Assembly: GCA_048493715.1 (NCBI GenBank)
Contig: JBGDCZ010000005.1
Coordinates: forward strand, 1 to 64,000
DNA: 64,000 nucleotides
Source of the DNA: Arsenophonus sp048493715
GTDB lineage: Bacteria > Pseudomonadota > Gammaproteobacteria > Enterobacterales > Enterobacteriaceae
Reading direction: 5' to 3'
Under the pieces are notes generated by a model. That model ran no database searches and had not been told where the DNA came from. It saw only the letters and a list, made by a program, of their open reading frames with translations. Positions 9,389-18,689 of the stretch are shown in pieces; position 1 is the stretch's first letter, and each line of letters opens with the position of its first letter. The position numbers were made by a program, and so were the translations under genes.

Positions 9389-10609
9389 ATGAAGCGTGTA
9401 GTCATCACTGGTCTGGGCATTGTCTCCAGCGTAGGTAATAACCAGCAAGAGGTACTGGCTTCTCTAAAAACGGGTCGTTCTGGTATCAGGTTTTCAGAAG
9501 AATTTGAAAAAATGGGTTTACGCAGCCGTGTCTGGGGTAATATTCAGCTGTCGGATGATTATATTAAAGAAAAGATTGGCCGCAAAATTCTTCGTTTTAT
9601 GAGTGATTGCTCTATTTATGCCTATCTGGCGATGGAAGAAGCCATTCAGGACGCTAAATTGACCGAAGAGCAGGTCTCAAATTTCCGTACTGGTTTAGTT
9701 GTTGGTTCTGGTGGTGGCTCACCCCATAATCAAGTGGCTGGCTCTGATGCTATGCGTGCAAAGGGGTTGCGTGGTGTTGGGCCATATATGGTGACTAAAG
9801 CAATGGCGTCGGGCGTTTCAGCTTGTTTAGCTACGCCGTTTAAAATTAAGGGTGTTAATTATTCTATTAGTTCTGCTTGCTCAACTTCAGCCCACTGTAT
9901 TGGTCACGCTGTTGAGCTGATCCAATTAGGTAAACAGGATGTCATTTTTGCTGGTGGTGGCGAAGAGCTCAGCTGGGAATTAACCTGTGAATTTGATGCT
10001 ATGGGGGCATTATCAACCAAATATAATGAAACTCCAGCCAAAGCTTCACGTACCTATGACCAGGATCGGGATGGCTTTGTGATTTCTGGTGGCGGTGGGA
10101 TAGTTGTGGTAGAAGAGTTAGAGCATGCTTTGGCGCGTGGCGCTCATATATATGCCGAAATTGTCGGTTATGGTGCGACTTCAGATGGTTATGATATGGT
10201 TGCTCCTTCAGGTGAAGGTGCTGTGCGCTGTATGAAAATGGCCTTAGCAGATGTTGAACAGGTTGATTATATCAATACACATGGTACTTCAACTCCTGTT
10301 GGCGATACTAAAGAGCTTGAAGCCATTAGCGAAGTATTTGGTACTAATACGCCCGCCATTTCTGCTACCAAAGCAATGACTGGACACTCTTTAGGGGCGG
10401 CGGGGGTACACGAAGCTATTTACAGTTTATTAATGTTAGAGCATGGATTTATTGCACCAAGTATAAATATTGACAATTTGGATGAAAAAACTCAAGCAAT
10501 GAATATTATTACTCAACCAACTGCGCAAAAATTAAACACGGTAATGTCAAATAGTTTTGGTTTTGGTGGAACTAATGCATCACTGGTGATGACTAGATAT
10601 CATTCATAA
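9389..10609 (+). CDS. fabB: 3-oxoacyl-ACP synthase I (FabB)
   Basis: Condensing enzyme of type II fatty-acid synthesis; it elongates acyl-ACP with malonyl-ACP and is required for unsaturated fatty acids. The 406-residue product equals E. coli FabB in length. The Cys-His-His triad motifs are visible: the nucleophile in SSACSTSAHCIGHA (about residue 163), the first histidine in NTHGTSTPVGD and the second in KAMTGHSLGAAG. The C-terminal SNSFGFGGTNASL is also typical. ATG 9389 follows a GAGG ribosome-binding site. It is a single gene with FadR- and FabR-like operators upstream and a hairpin terminator downstream. Base composition is slightly less AT-rich than its decayed neighbours, as for a conserved gene. 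Intact. Confidence 0.97.
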   Translation: MKRVVITGLGIVSSVGNNQQEVLASLKTGRSGIRFSEEFEKMGLRSRVWGNIQLSDDYIKEKIGRKILRFMSDCSIYAYLAMEEAIQDAKLTEEQVSNFRTGLVVGSGGGSPHNQVAGSDAMRAKGLRGVGPYMVTKAMASGVSACLATPFKIKGVNYSISSACSTSAHCIGHAVELIQLGKQDVIFAGGGEELSWELTCEFDAMGALSTKYNETPAKASRTYDQDRDGFVISGGGGIVVVEELEHALARGAHIYAEIVGYGATSDGYDMVAPSGEGAVRCMKMALADVEQVDYINTHGTSTPVGDTKELEAISEVFGTNTPAISATKAMTGHSLGAAGVHEAIYSLLMLEHGFIAPSINIDNLDEKTQAMNIITQPTAQKLNTVMSNSFGFGGTNASLVMTRYHS

Positions 10610-10635
10610 TTATTTTGCCGTGCTAAAAATAATCA

Positions 10636-10664
10636 CCTACTGATAATATATCAGTAGGTTTTGG
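10636..10664 (+). terminator. Rho-independent terminator after fabB
   Basis: A perfect 10-bp stem (cctactgata at 10636-10645 with tatcagtagg at 10649-10658), a 3-base loop and a following TTTT lie 27 bp past the fabB stop. The symmetry may also serve the opposite strand. Confidence 0.8.
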
Positions 10665-10708
10665 CTAGCCATAATCTATTTTCTATTACTCTTTGCTGCG
10701 AAAAGTTA

Positions 10709-11600
10709 TCAATTTTTTTTATTGGTATTAACTGGATAGGGGTTTAAAAGTTGGGTAAGTGGGGTGCGTAATTGCTGCGCTAAAATAACACCGAGTAACA
10801 CAACACTACCACTAGTTATATGATAAATAATCATTTTTTCATTTAAAAATAAAATAGCAATAATTGTGGTAAAAACTGGCGCTAGATTCATAAATATTGA
10901 GGTGGTGTTGGCGCCAAGACAAAATACCCATTGGATCCATAAATAAAGGTGCAATCAGTGAAGCTGCAATACCGGCAAATAAAATCAAATTAATATTTGC
11001 CGCAGTAATTGCTACTATTTTAGCCAATAAAAAGTTAGGTAATAAAATAACGCCACAATCAATTTGGATATAAAGTGATCGCCAATTTGGTAATGGGATC
11101 GACCAACGTTTGGTTAAGATACCATATATGAATAAGAGAGAGGCGAGAAACATCAATAATTCAACCTGATTAATTCCCTAAGTAAACAATATCATTGGAT
11201 CACCTTGACTGACAAGCCAGACAAGTCCGAGCAAGGATATAATGCTACCAAATACGATACCAATAGTAGGAATAGTGCCTAGCACGAAAATACTAAGTAC
11301 CACCGTTATTAATATTCCCATAAAGGTTGTACTAACGGTGTGCTGCGTAATAAGCCAAACTTTGATAAAGAATCATGCCAAGGGCGCCTAATATAAAAAG
11401 TTTCCAGCTATATTGCACTATAATTGTCCGATTTTTAACTATGCCTTTGATCATAAAAGGAGTAAGTACCAAAAAAGCCAATAGCCATCGATAAAAGGAA
11501 ATAGCTGCCGGATCAATAACATTTGCTGCAGGTTTACTTACTACCGCATTAATTGACCACAATAAAACCGCAAAAAAGAAAATTTTTCATTATTTGTCAT
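10709..11600 (-). pseudogene. EamA/DMT-family transporter, broken
   Basis: The drug/metabolite transporter superfamily exports amino acids or other small molecules through ten membrane helices. Read leftwards from an ATG at 11600, the pieces are LWSINAVVSKPAANVIDPAA and FYRWLLAFLVLTPFMIKG (EamA repeat 1), a middle piece with FLASLLFIYGILTKRW, and repeat 2 with FAGIAASLIAPLF, then FMNLAPVFTTIIAILFLNEK, the classic helix-9/10 signature. The frame changes at least four times, and the first shift is near the start inside a T-run. About 890 bp matches the usual 290-300 residues. Substrate is unknown. It diverges from the dead AraC-type gene, which may once have regulated it. Confidence 0.85.
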
Positions 11601-11696
11601 GTTTATCATTGGTTAACATGTTGCTATTTTAGCATTGTCTGATTTATTATATTTATAATCAGACAATTAATAAGCAGTTTCTGCCAAATTGTTATT

Positions 11697-12492
11697 ATGG
11701 ATAAATCCAAACATATACTTGAATTAAATATTGCCGAGCCAGAATCTATTGTTTTTCGTAATAGAGAATTGTTAGACGATACTGAATGTAAATTGTATCA
11801 CCATACCTTTGGTCAATTAATTTATGTGGTTAAAGGTATTATAGAAATGCAAGTTGCAAGCTAACATTATATTGCTCCACCTGACTTTTGTATCTGGATT
11901 CCGTGCGGTGTTGAACATGCAACTTACAATAAAAAGAGTGTTAAGTTTAATACATAAGATATTTCTCAAGCCTCAGTAATAGTTTGTGTAAAAACCTTGT
12001 ATTATTCGTCAATACGCCGATTTTTCATACCATATTGCTAGATTTTTATGCGTGCAATATAACACAACCAAAAAGCGCAGAAGATATGCGCTTAACCAAT
12101 GTTTTGATTGATCAATTAAAACATTCACCTATTCAAAAAAACTATTTACCTGCCAGTAAAGATAAATTTTTGGCACCTATTTTAGCGCAATTACAGCAAA
12201 CTCCAGCAAATAATATCACTTTAGCTATATGGGCCAAGCGGGTATATTCCTCAGAACGTACTTTGTCACGTCGTTGTCAGCAGGAACTGAGGATGTCATT
12301 TAGTGAATGGTGCCAGCGATTACGTTTTTTACATGCCATAATGAATTAGAACAAGGGAAAAGTGTCCATGAGGTGGCTTTTGATGTCGGCTATAGTTCGG
12401 TATCAGCTTTTATTACTATGTTTCAACAAATTTCAGGCACAACCTCCGAACGTTTTCGACAAAAAAATGACTCTGAGCAAACCGGTTGTTAG
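11697..12492 (+). pseudogene. AraC-family transcriptional regulator, broken
   Basis: The N-terminal cupin-like sensor part is readable from ATG 11697 (LYHHTFGQLIYVVKGIIEMQ) with a stop near 11861, then HYIAPPDFCIWIPCGVEHAT and another stop. The C-terminal double helix-turn-helix is in two frames: NITLAIWAKRVYSSERTLSR and MSFSEWCQRLRFLHA up to 12349, then GKSVHEVAFDVGYSSVSAFI with FQQISGTTSERFR to 12492. This is the AraC/XylS pattern of the subfamily with a short N-terminal cupin. At least two stops and two frameshifts destroy it. It stands head-to-head with the dead EamA exporter, a common regulator-exporter arrangement, and both have decayed together. Confidence 0.87.
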
Positions 12493-12591
12493 GATTTATT
12501 TCATTAACATGGCAAAATAGCGTTTTGCTACCTTATCGAATATTAAAAAACGATTGGTTAATCTTTATAAATATAACTGGGCATGAGATAA

Positions 12592-13722
12592 GTGAAAATA
12601 TTGGTTGATGAAAATATGCCTTATGCTGCCCAATTGTTTGCAACAATTGGTGAAGTTAAGGTAGTTTCTGGGCGTTCAATCTCAAGCTCGCTGTTGGCAG
12701 CAACAGATGCGTTAATGGTACGTTCTGTTACACAAGTCAATGAAGCGTTGCTAAAAGAGAGTCAGGTAAAATTTGTTGGTACGGCAACGGCGGGTTTTGA
12801 TCATGTTGATAGACAATGGTTAAAGCAGGCAGGCATCGGTTTTTCTGCCGCACCTGGTTGTAATACGACTGCTGTGGTTGAGTATGTTTTTTCCGCTTTA
12901 TTGCTGTTAGCTGAGTGTAATTGCTTTGATTTACGAGAAAAAACAGTAGGTATTGTCGGTGTGGGTAATGTTGGTAGTCGTCTTAATGCACGCTTAAAAG
13001 CTTGGGGAGTGAATACGTTACTTTGTGACCCTCCGCGTACAGATGCCGCTGATAGTAGCGAACAATTTTGGCCGCTGGAAAAATTAGTTAATCAGGCTGA
13101 TATTTTAACTTTTCATACCGCGTTAAATAAGTCAGCCAGTTATTCATCTTACCATTTAGTAGATGAAGAGTTACTTGCTGCAATGCCAGCTGGTCGTATT
13201 TTGCTAAATACTAGTCGTGGCTCAGTGGTAGACAATCAAGCGTTATTAACTGCATTAGAAGGTGGCAAGCAAATAGAGGTTATATTAGATGTTTGGGAGC
13301 AGGAACCCAGCCTTTCCCTGCCTTTGTTAGCAAAGGCTAGCATTGGCACACCACATATTGCCGGTTATTCTGTTGAAGGTAAAGTGCGTGGTACTACTCA
13401 GATTTTTGCCGCATTTAGCCAGTTTTTAGGTCAACCACAGCAAATTAAGCTAGCTGATTTATTACCTATTGCTGAATTTAATGAAATTACCTTTAAGGGG
13501 GAATTAACTCAGGCAAGTTTAAAACGTTTAGTGCATTTGGTCTATGATGTACGGCGTGATGATGCGCCATTAAGAAAAGTTGCTCATCTGGACGGCGAGT
13601 TTGATAAATTACGTAAATATTATCGAGAACGCCGTGAATGGTCATCTCTTAGGGTAAATTGTATTGATGTAGATACAGCTAACACATTAAAAAAGCTAGG
13701 CTTCAATACAAAATTAATTTGA
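12592..13722 (+). CDS. pdxB: Erythronate-4-phosphate dehydrogenase PdxB
   Basis: NAD-dependent D-2-hydroxyacid-dehydrogenase-fold enzyme that oxidises 4-phosphoerythronate in the DXP-dependent pathway to pyridoxal 5'-phosphate. Starts with GTG at 12592 (product KILVDENMPYAAQLF), 376 residues, close to the E. coli length of 378. The nucleotide-binding loop is GIVGVGNVGSRL, and catalytic residues sit in LLNTSRGSVVDN (Arg), VWEQEP (Glu) and PHIAGYSVEGKVRGT (His). The C-terminal PdxB-specific dimerisation domain is present. It heads a run pdxB-usg-truA; usg begins 32 bp after its stop, so cotranscription is likely. Intact. Confidence 0.95.
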   Translation: MKILVDENMPYAAQLFATIGEVKVVSGRSISSSLLAATDALMVRSVTQVNEALLKESQVKFVGTATAGFDHVDRQWLKQAGIGFSAAPGCNTTAVVEYVFSALLLLAECNCFDLREKTVGIVGVGNVGSRLNARLKAWGVNTLLCDPPRTDAADSSEQFWPLEKLVNQADILTFHTALNKSASYSSYHLVDEELLAAMPAGRILLNTSRGSVVDNQALLTALEGGKQIEVILDVWEQEPSLSLPLLAKASIGTPHIAGYSVEGKVRGTTQIFAAFSQFLGQPQQIKLADLLPIAEFNEITFKGELTQASLKRLVHLVYDVRRDDAPLRKVAHLDGEFDKLRKYYRERREWSSLRVNCIDVDTANTLKKLGFNTKLI

Positions 13723-13754
13723 TTAAAATGCTAATAAGATTGGAGAAAGCCAAC

Positions 13755-14765
13755 ATGACAGAAGGTTGGAATATTGCATTATTAGGTGCTACTGGTGCGG
13801 TCGGTGAAGGCGTACTGAGTTTATTACAAGAACGTCAGTTTCCTGTTGGTGAGTTATTTCTATTAGCCAGTGAAAATAGTGCAGGAGAAAGTATCCGTTT
13901 TAATGGCAAGCAATATACTGTCATTGATGCACAGTCATTTGATTGGACACAGGTACAATTAGCTTTTTTTGGTGCCGGTAAAGAAGCGTCTGCTCGTTAT
14001 GCTGAGCAAGCGGCACAAGACGGTTGCATTGTAATTGATAACAGTGGTTTATTTGCGTTGGAACCGGATATTCCGTTAGTGGTACCTAATGTTAATCCCA
14101 ATGTGTTAGCTGATTATCGTAACCGTAATATTATTGCAATCGCTGATAGTTATGTCAGTCAATTGTTAGTCGCCGTTAAACCGATAATTAATGTTGCAGG
14201 TATTCATCGTTTAATATTAACTAATCTATTTTCGGTATCTATGCATGGTAAAAGTGCGGTAGATGAATTGGCCGGGCAAAGTGCTCGATTATTAAATGGT
14301 CTACCGATTGATAATGAACGTTTTGCTAAACAACTAGCATTTAATATATTACCATTATTAGGTGATGTTGAAGGTTCAGCGCCGGAAGAACGCAATTTAG
14401 TTGATCAAGTGCGTAAAATTTTACAGAACGATGGATTAGTCATTATTATAAGTTGCTTACAAGCCGCTGTTTTTTATGGCAATGCACAAGTGGTTCATGT
14501 AGAAACGTTACGTCCTATGACCGTGCAAGAAGTCTGTCAGGAAATGGCTCAATGTGATGATATTCAGTTGGTGACAGATGAAGATTTTCCAACTCAGGTA
14601 ACAGATGCGTCAGGAAATGATCGATTAAGCATCGGTTGTATTCGTAATGATTATGGTGCACCTGATATCATACAGTTTTGGTCGGTTGCCGATAATACTC
14701 GTTTTGGTGGTGCTCGAATGTTAATAGAAACTGCGGAGCGATTAGTGCAGGAGCAATATTATTAA
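13755..14765 (+). CDS. usg: USG-1 protein, aspartate-semialdehyde-dehydrogenase-like
   Basis: A 336-residue relative of aspartate-semialdehyde dehydrogenase. The NADP-binding start GWNIALLGATGAVGEGVL is clear. At the place of the catalytic cysteine the sequence reads IAIADSYVSQLLVAVKP, so the nucleophile is absent, as in E. coli Usg; the protein is therefore probably not a dehydrogenase and its role is unknown. ATG 13755 is chosen because it follows GGAGAAAG and aligns with the family start; the frame is open further up but without homology. Its stop overlaps the start of truA by one base, indicating translational coupling in a pdxB-usg-truA operon. Confidence 0.92.
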   Translation: MTEGWNIALLGATGAVGEGVLSLLQERQFPVGELFLLASENSAGESIRFNGKQYTVIDAQSFDWTQVQLAFFGAGKEASARYAEQAAQDGCIVIDNSGLFALEPDIPLVVPNVNPNVLADYRNRNIIAIADSYVSQLLVAVKPIINVAGIHRLILTNLFSVSMHGKSAVDELAGQSARLLNGLPIDNERFAKQLAFNILPLLGDVEGSAPEERNLVDQVRKILQNDGLVIIISCLQAAVFYGNAQVVHVETLRPMTVQEVCQEMAQCDDIQLVTDEDFPTQVTDASGNDRLSIGCIRNDYGAPDIIQFWSVADNTRFGGARMLIETAERLVQEQYY

Positions 14766-15580
14766 TGTTGGAGAAGCAACCACCTTCACCTAAGACAAAA
14801 ATTGCGTTAGGTATTGAGTATGATGGTAGTCATTATTATGGCTGGCAACGTCAACAAGAGGTAAAAAGCATCCAGGCTTGTTTGGAGTTTGCGCTAACAA
14901 AAGTAGCGAATGAGACTATCCAAGTTTATTGCGCTGGGCGTACTGATGCAGGTGTACATGCTACAGGCCAAGTAGTCCATTTTGAAACATCTGTAATGCG
15001 TAAAGATTCTGCCTGGACGATGGGAGTTAATAGTTACTTACCATCCGACATCGCAGTACGTTGGTGCCAAATTGTTGCATCGGATTTTCATGCTCGCTTT
15101 AGTGCCATAGCGCGTCGCTATCTTTATATTATTTTCAATCATCGATACCGACCAGCGATATTAGCGGCAGGTGTTACACACTATCATACACCCTTAGATG
15201 CTAAAAGAATGCATATTGCAGCTCAGGCATTGATTGGTGAGCAGGATTTTACCTCATTTAGAGCTATTCAGTGTCAATCTAAATCGCCTTGGCGTAATAT
15301 AAAGCATATTCAAGTTAACCGTTATGGTGACTATATTGTGGTTGATATTAAAGCCAATGCTTTTGTTCATCATATGGTGCGTAATATTGTAGGTAGTTTG
15401 CTTGAGATAGGTTGTGGTAATCAAGATATTATTTGGTTAGCAGAGCTTTTGGCATTGAAAGATAGAACAAAAGCGGCAGCAACAGCCAAAGCTGAAGGAC
15501 TTTATTTAGTTGCTGTCGATTATCCGTCAAAATATAAATTACCTGAAACGATTGTTGGACCTCTTTTTTTACCAGAATAA
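14765..15580 (+). CDS. truA: tRNA pseudouridine synthase A
   Basis: Converts uridines 38-40 of the anticodon arm of many tRNAs to pseudouridine. The 271-residue product has the catalytic aspartate in CAGRTDAGVHATGQ (about residue 61), the early IEYDGSHYYGWQRQ motif and the late VHHMVRNIVGSLLEIG motif. Its ATG shares one base with the usg stop codon. The family commonly lies in this place before dedA and accD. Intact. Confidence 0.96.
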   Translation: MLEKQPPSPKTKIALGIEYDGSHYYGWQRQQEVKSIQACLEFALTKVANETIQVYCAGRTDAGVHATGQVVHFETSVMRKDSAWTMGVNSYLPSDIAVRWCQIVASDFHARFSAIARRYLYIIFNHRYRPAILAAGVTHYHTPLDAKRMHIAAQALIGEQDFTSFRAIQCQSKSPWRNIKHIQVNRYGDYIVVDIKANAFVHHMVRNIVGSLLEIGCGNQDIIWLAELLALKDRTKAAATAKAEGLYLVAVDYPSKYKLPETIVGPLFLPE

Positions 15581-15638
15581 TGAATTTAATTTGGCGTTTA
15601 ATTACTCAGTGCTGAAGTTGCCAAACGTTGGAATTTGT

Positions 15639-16295
15639 ATGGAATTTATTACTTTTATTATTGATTTTATTATATATATCGATCTTCATTTAGCTGAGCT
15701 TGTAGCTAAGTATGGTATTTGGCTATATGCCATACTATTTATAATCGTATTTTGTGAAACTGGATTAATTATTACTCCTTTTTTACCGGGGGACTCACTA
15801 TTATTTGTTGTCGGGTCATTAACGGCGCTAGAGAGTAATGATCTTAATGTTCATTTAATGGTGGTATTAATAGTTATTGCTGCGATTATTGGAGATGCTG
15901 TTAATTATACTATTGGTCACTTATTCGGAGAGCGTCTATTTCGTAATCCAGCCTCGAAAATTTTTCGGCAGGTTTATTTGGCAAAAACCCACGCTTTTTA
16001 TGAAAAACATGGTGGAAAAGCGATTATTTTAGCTAGATTTATACCTATTATTAGGACGTTTGCTCCGTTTGTCGCTGGTATGGGGAAAATGTCGTATCGG
16101 CATTTTGCTTTTTATAATGTGACCGGGGCTTTAATATGGGTTCTATTATTTACTTATGCTGGTTACTTTTTTGGTGATTTACCAATTGTTCAGCAGAATT
16201 TAAAATTATTAATTGTGGCAATTATTTTAATTTCTATTTTGCCAGGTATTATTGAGATTTGGCGTTATCTTCGAGCATCAATTAAAGAAAAATAG
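15639..16295 (+). CDS. dedA: DedA-family inner-membrane protein
   Basis: A 218-residue polytopic protein of the DedA/SNARE-associated (VTT) superfamily. Members are linked to proton-motive-force maintenance and to undecaprenyl-phosphate or phospholipid flipping. Hallmarks are the re-entrant signature ITPFLPGDSLLFVVGSL, the GDAVNYTIGHLFGERL segment, and the conserved FIPIIRTFAPFVAGMGKMSY with the functional arginine. Five or six hydrophobic segments can be seen. ATG 15639 is chosen because MEFITFIIDF aligns with the E. coli start; the open frame extends upstream into truA without homology. The Shine-Dalgarno is weak. It stands between truA and accD as in E. coli. Intact. Confidence 0.93.
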   Translation: MEFITFIIDFIIYIDLHLAELVAKYGIWLYAILFIIVFCETGLIITPFLPGDSLLFVVGSLTALESNDLNVHLMVVLIVIAAIIGDAVNYTIGHLFGERLFRNPASKIFRQVYLAKTHAFYEKHGGKAIILARFIPIIRTFAPFVAGMGKMSYRHFAFYNVTGALIWVLLFTYAGYFFGDLPIVQQNLKLLIVAIILISILPGIIEIWRYLRASIKEK

Positions 16296-16429
16296 ATTGT
16301 TAAACCCAAAAAATAGATAGTCATTAGCAGGTTTGATCAGTTTTTTATCCACTATGCTTTGGCATTGTGGTTTAATGATTAACATAATAATGAGACTGAT
16401 AATGTAATTTCAGACAGAAAGGTCTATTA

Positions 16430-17383
16430 ATGAGCTGGATTGAAAAGATTCTTAATAAAAGCAATATTACCCAGGCCCGTAAAGCGAGTATTCCTGAAGG
16501 GGTTTGGACAAAGTGTGATAGCTGTGGGCAAGTGTTATATCGCGCTGAATTAGAAAGTAATTTAGAGGTATGCCCAAAATGTGATCATCATATGCGTATT
16601 TCGGCCCGTAAGCGTCTGGCCTCTTTTCTTGATGAAGGAACTACGGCTGAACTAGGCAGTGAATTAGAACCCAAAGATATTCTGAAATTTCGTGATTCAA
16701 AGAAATATAAAGATCGTATATCAGCGGCACAGAAAGCAACACATGAAAAAGATGCTTTAATTGTGATGAAAGGTACTCTTAAAGGCATGCCAGTTATCGC
16801 AGCGGCGTTTGAATTTGCTTTTATGGGTGGCTCAATGGCTTCGGTTGTTGGCGCACGTTTTGTGCGGGCGGTTGAGCAAGCACTGGAAGATAATTGTCCG
16901 TTAGTTTGCTTTTCTGCCAGCGGCGGTGCTCGCATGCAAGAAGCGTTAATGTCTCTGATGCAAATGGCAAAGACCAGTGCAGCCTTGGCAAAGATGCAGG
17001 GACGAGGGCTTCCCTATATTTCAGTACTTACCGATCCAACTATGGGTGGCGTATCAGCAAGTTTAGCTATGTTAGGGGATATTAATGTTGCAGAGCCTAA
17101 GGCGCTGATAGGCTTTGCTGGTCCACGAGTTATTGAGCAGACGGTGCGTGAAAAATTGCCGCCAGGTTTTCAACGTAGCGAATTTTTGATTGAAAAAGGC
17201 ACGATTGATATGATTGTCAGACGGCCGGAAATGCGCGACAAATTATCTGAGATACTGGCTATTTTAACTCATAAAACAGTTCAAGACGCAAGTCAAATTG
17301 ATGTTATTACTTTAGTTGACGATGATCTGGAGCCACCATATCGTGAGAAACCCGAACTTGACAACAAACCCGATCAAAAATGA
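16430..17383 (+). CDS. accD: Acetyl-CoA carboxylase carboxyltransferase subunit beta
   Basis: Beta subunit of the carboxyltransferase that, with AccA, moves CO2 from carboxybiotin to acetyl-CoA, the first committed step of fatty-acid synthesis. The 317-residue product shows the N-terminal four-cysteine zinc ribbon (CDSC at about 27-30 and CPKC at about 46-49), the crotonase-like core with FSASGGARMQEALMSLMQM, and DPTMGGVSASLAMLGD. An AGAAAGG ribosome-binding site precedes ATG 16430. The 3' end runs directly into folC, as in E. coli. Intact. Confidence 0.97.
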   Translation: MSWIEKILNKSNITQARKASIPEGVWTKCDSCGQVLYRAELESNLEVCPKCDHHMRISARKRLASFLDEGTTAELGSELEPKDILKFRDSKKYKDRISAAQKATHEKDALIVMKGTLKGMPVIAAAFEFAFMGGSMASVVGARFVRAVEQALEDNCPLVCFSASGGARMQEALMSLMQMAKTSAALAKMQGRGLPYISVLTDPTMGGVSASLAMLGDINVAEPKALIGFAGPRVIEQTVREKLPPGFQRSEFLIEKGTIDMIVRRPEMRDKLSEILAILTHKTVQDASQIDVITLVDDDLEPPYREKPELDNKPDQK

Positions 17384-17399
17384 GAAGATATCTGACCCC

Positions 17400-18689
17400 T
17401 TGCTAATACCTGAGGTGACATGTTCTTTAGCTACCTGGCTAACTTATTTAACCAATCAGCATAGTAAAATTATCGATATGGGGCTTGAACGTGTTGGAGT
17501 CGTAGCGCGTCAATTGGATCTTTTAAACCCGGCACCGAAAGTCATTACTGTTGCTGGAACGAACGGTAAAGGAACGACTTGCCATACACTTGAGGCTATT
17601 TTAATCGCAACAGGATTAAAAGTTGGTGTCTACAGTTCTCCCCACCTGTTGTATTATACTGAGCGTGTTAGGATCCAGGGTAAGATGTTGCCTGAACAGG
17701 AGTTTTGTCGGGTTTTTGCTGAGATTGAAGCTAAACGCGGCACAATTTCGTTGACCTATTTTGAATATGGAACGTTAGCTGCTTTGCAGTTGTTTAAACA
17801 AGCTGAACTGGATGTGGTAATTTTAGAAGTCGGGTTAGGTGGGCGGTTGGATGCAACCAATATCGTGGATGCTAATATTGCTGCTATCACTAGTATTGCG
17901 TTGGATCATATTGATTGGTTGGGTAGTGATCGTGAACAAATTGGTTATCAGAAAGCCGGTATTTTTCGCTCAGGGCGATATGCAGTGGTGGGGGAGCCGG
18001 ATATGCCGCGGTCGATTAATGAAGTTGTCCAAGCGCTTGGCGTTAAGTTATTTCGTTATGGAGTAGATTGGCAATTTCAACTACAAGATGATCATTGGCA
18101 GTGGCAATCATTGGATTGCAGTTTTGAGCAGTTACCTATGCCAAATGTGCCATTGGCAAATGCAGCAACGGCATTGGCGATTATTGATTGTTTAATTAAA
18201 GACGGTGATGCTATTGCTCAGGCAATATCATTGCAAGCTATTCATCAAGGATTGATTAAGGCTAAATTAGCTGGCCGATTCCAAGTTATCAGCCAACAAC
18301 CTTACGTGATTTTAGATGTTGCTCATAATCCCCATGCAGCAGCTTATTTAGCCGATAGACTATGCCAATTGCCTAGGCATAAAAATAGTAAAGTTTATGC
18401 TGTGGTGGCGATGTTAACCGATAAAGATATAAAAGGTACTTTATCCTATCTGGCTCCACAGGTTGATAAATGGTATCTGGCTTCATTAAGTGAAACCCGC
18501 GGTGCTGATGCAGCACAATTAGCGCAATATGTCGAATCACCATCTCAATTTGTTACGGTTAAAGATGCTTGGTTGCAGGTAATGACAGATACTAACAAAC
18601 AAGATATTGTGGTGGTTTGTGGCTCATTTCATACTGTCGCTGAGGTTATGGAACTGCAGACAAGAGAGGAAAGCATAAGTGGCCAGTAA
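17400..18689 (+). CDS. folC: Bifunctional folylpolyglutamate / dihydrofolate synthase
   Basis: Mur-ligase-like enzyme that adds glutamate to dihydropteroate and then extends folates. The P-loop VAGTNGKGTTCHTLEAIL, the YSSPHLLYYTERVRI segment and the C-terminal ligase part with VILDVAHNPHAA are all visible. The start is unusual: no ATG or GTG fits just after accD, and TTG at 17400 gives about 429 residues (E. coli 422) beginning LLIPEVTCSLATWL, with GAGAAG about 12 bases upstream. The same frame is open back to an ATG at 17316 inside accD, giving 457 residues. The stop overlaps the dedD start by 11 bases. Intact. Confidence 0.92.
   Translation: MLIPEVTCSLATWLTYLTNQHSKIIDMGLERVGVVARQLDLLNPAPKVITVAGTNGKGTTCHTLEAILIATGLKVGVYSSPHLLYYTERVRIQGKMLPEQEFCRVFAEIEAKRGTISLTYFEYGTLAALQLFKQAELDVVILEVGLGGRLDATNIVDANIAAITSIALDHIDWLGSDREQIGYQKAGIFRSGRYAVVGEPDMPRSINEVVQALGVKLFRYGVDWQFQLQDDHWQWQSLDCSFEQLPMPNVPLANAATALAIIDCLIKDGDAIAQAISLQAIHQGLIKAKLAGRFQVISQQPYVILDVAHNPHAAAYLADRLCQLPRHKNSKVYAVVAMLTDKDIKGTLSYLAPQVDKWYLASLSETRGADAAQLAQYVESPSQFVTVKDAWLQVMTDTNKQDIVVVCGSFHTVAEVMELQTREESISGQ

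Noticed and set aside
16588..16935. 115-residue open frame antisense to accD
   Set aside because: Shadow of the intact accD coding sequence with no recognisable domain.
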